From assembly GCA_029561305.1 (NCBI GenBank), contig JAKQJG010000376.1, forward strand, positions 1-64,000: a stretch of 64,000 nt of DNA. The letters run 5' to 3'. A program made the position numbers and the translations under genes. Source of the stretch: Bacteroidota bacterium. GTDB taxonomy: Bacteria; Bacteroidota; Bacteroidia; Chitinophagales; Chitinophagaceae. The notes under the pieces are model-generated. The model was not told the DNA's origin, made no database searches, and saw only the letters and a list, made by a program, of their open reading frames with translations. Of this stretch, positions 63,572 through 64,000 are shown in pieces (the first letter of the stretch is position 1; each line of letters opens with the position of its first letter).

Positions 63572-64000
63572 ATGAATAAACAAATGCTTTTATATGCGTT
63601 GGTTTCGCTTTCACTATTGGTAAGTACCAAAAGTGCAGCGCAAAAGAAAAATAAAGTTGTTTTTGTAATTGCCGACGGCATTCCAGCCGACCTTTTAGAA
63701 CAGATTAACCTTCCCGCTTTAAAGATGATTACTAAAACCGGGGGGTACGCCCGTGCGCATGTAGGTGGTATGAAAGCAGGTTACTCAGAGACACCCACCA
63801 TCTCTGCCGTAGGATACAATAGTTTGCTCACCGGTACCTGGGTCAACAAACACAATGTATGGGGCAACGAAATAGAAGCGCCGAATTATAACTATTGGAA
63901 TATTTTCCGCCTGTTGAAAGCGCAATTTCCACAAAAGAAGACAGGCATTTACTCTACCTGGCTTGATAACAGGACAAAGTTGATAGGCAGTGATGCAAAA
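63572..64000 (+). CDS. Type I phosphodiesterase/nucleotide pyrophosphatase family protein, N-terminal part (runs off the right edge)
   Basis: 143 residues visible, frame open to base 64000. Signal peptide (MNKQMLLYALVSLSLLVSTKSAAQ), then KVVFVIADGIPADLL with a metal Asp and SETPTISAVGYNSLLTG with the nucleophile Thr, followed by NKHNVWGN. The alkaline-phosphatase superfamily of this type cleaves phosphodiester or phosphonate links. Its position next to the AraC gene and the GH144 cluster suggests action on a phosphate-bearing substituent of the same substrate. The rest of the gene is outside the window. Confidence 0.85.
   Translation, partial: MNKQMLLYALVSLSLLVSTKSAAQKKNKVVFVIADGIPADLLEQINLPALKMITKTGGYARAHVGGMKAGYSETPTISAVGYNSLLTGTWVNKHNVWGNEIEAPNYNYWNIFRLLKAQFPQKKTGIYSTWLDNRTKLIGSDAK

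Overview
The window comes from a Bacteroidota chromosome, most likely family Chitinophagaceae. The reasons are: an alternative complex III operon (actABCDEF) fused to an aa3-type oxidase operon, a FecI-FecR-SusC/SusD polysaccharide utilisation locus (PUL), GH144-type glucanases (a family first characterised in Chitinophaga), GxxExxY and DUF5522 proteins, and upstream sequences fitting the TTG / TAnnTTTG promoter of the phylum. There are no tRNA, rRNA, CRISPR or prophage genes. The sequence is moderately AT-rich, with short spacers and many short palindromic repeats between genes.

Layout. 1-6.9 kb: the 3' end of mobA, a small membrane protein, a Tat-exported Gfo/Idh/MocA oxidoreductase, a membrane acyltransferase, a GH3-type acyl-amido synthetase, an unknown lipoprotein and a metallophosphoesterase. 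7-12.4 kb: a DNA-metabolism island with two SSB paralogues lacking the usual acidic tail, a DUF3820 protein, a zinc-ribbon protein, a GxxExxY gene framed by 28-bp terminal inverted repeats, a PIF1-like helicase with HRDC and HTH ends, and a Uma2 nuclease-fold protein. 12.5-17.3 kb: circularly permuted ATP-grasp, alpha-E and transglutaminase genes, followed by CorA. 17.4-21.3 kb: two proteins of unknown function, a CarboxypepD-reg protein and a DUF6787-PurN fusion.

21.4-38.4 kb: the respiratory chain. ACIII (actA-F) is followed by coxB, coxA, cyoE, two subunit III genes and subunit IV, closed by a strong terminator, then SCO, DUF420 and a small membrane protein. Together these encode the path menaquinol -> ACIII -> cytochrome c -> oxygen plus assembly factors. 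38.4-40.8 kb (minus strand): an S1/CSD-like protein, an alkyltransferase-like protein overlapping a DUF5522 gene, and trmB.

40.9-64 kb: a large PUL. An ECF sigma factor, FecR and an STN-containing SusC form a trans-envelope signalling cassette, followed by SusD and a LamG lipoprotein and a strong terminator. A second, tightly coupled operon carries a seven-heme cytochrome c, a 1101-residue FG-GAP/ASPIC lipoprotein, two GH30 enzymes, three GH144-type enzymes and an EEP-fold phosphoesterase. A convergent AraC regulator and a truncated type I phosphodiesterase close the window. The enzyme set (beta-1,2-glucanase, possible beta-1,6-glucanase, phosphodiesterases) suggests a beta-1,2-glucan carrying beta-1,6 branches and phosphodiester substituents, such as the osmoregulated periplasmic glucans of Proteobacteria. 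This is an inference and is the most interesting hypothesis in the window.
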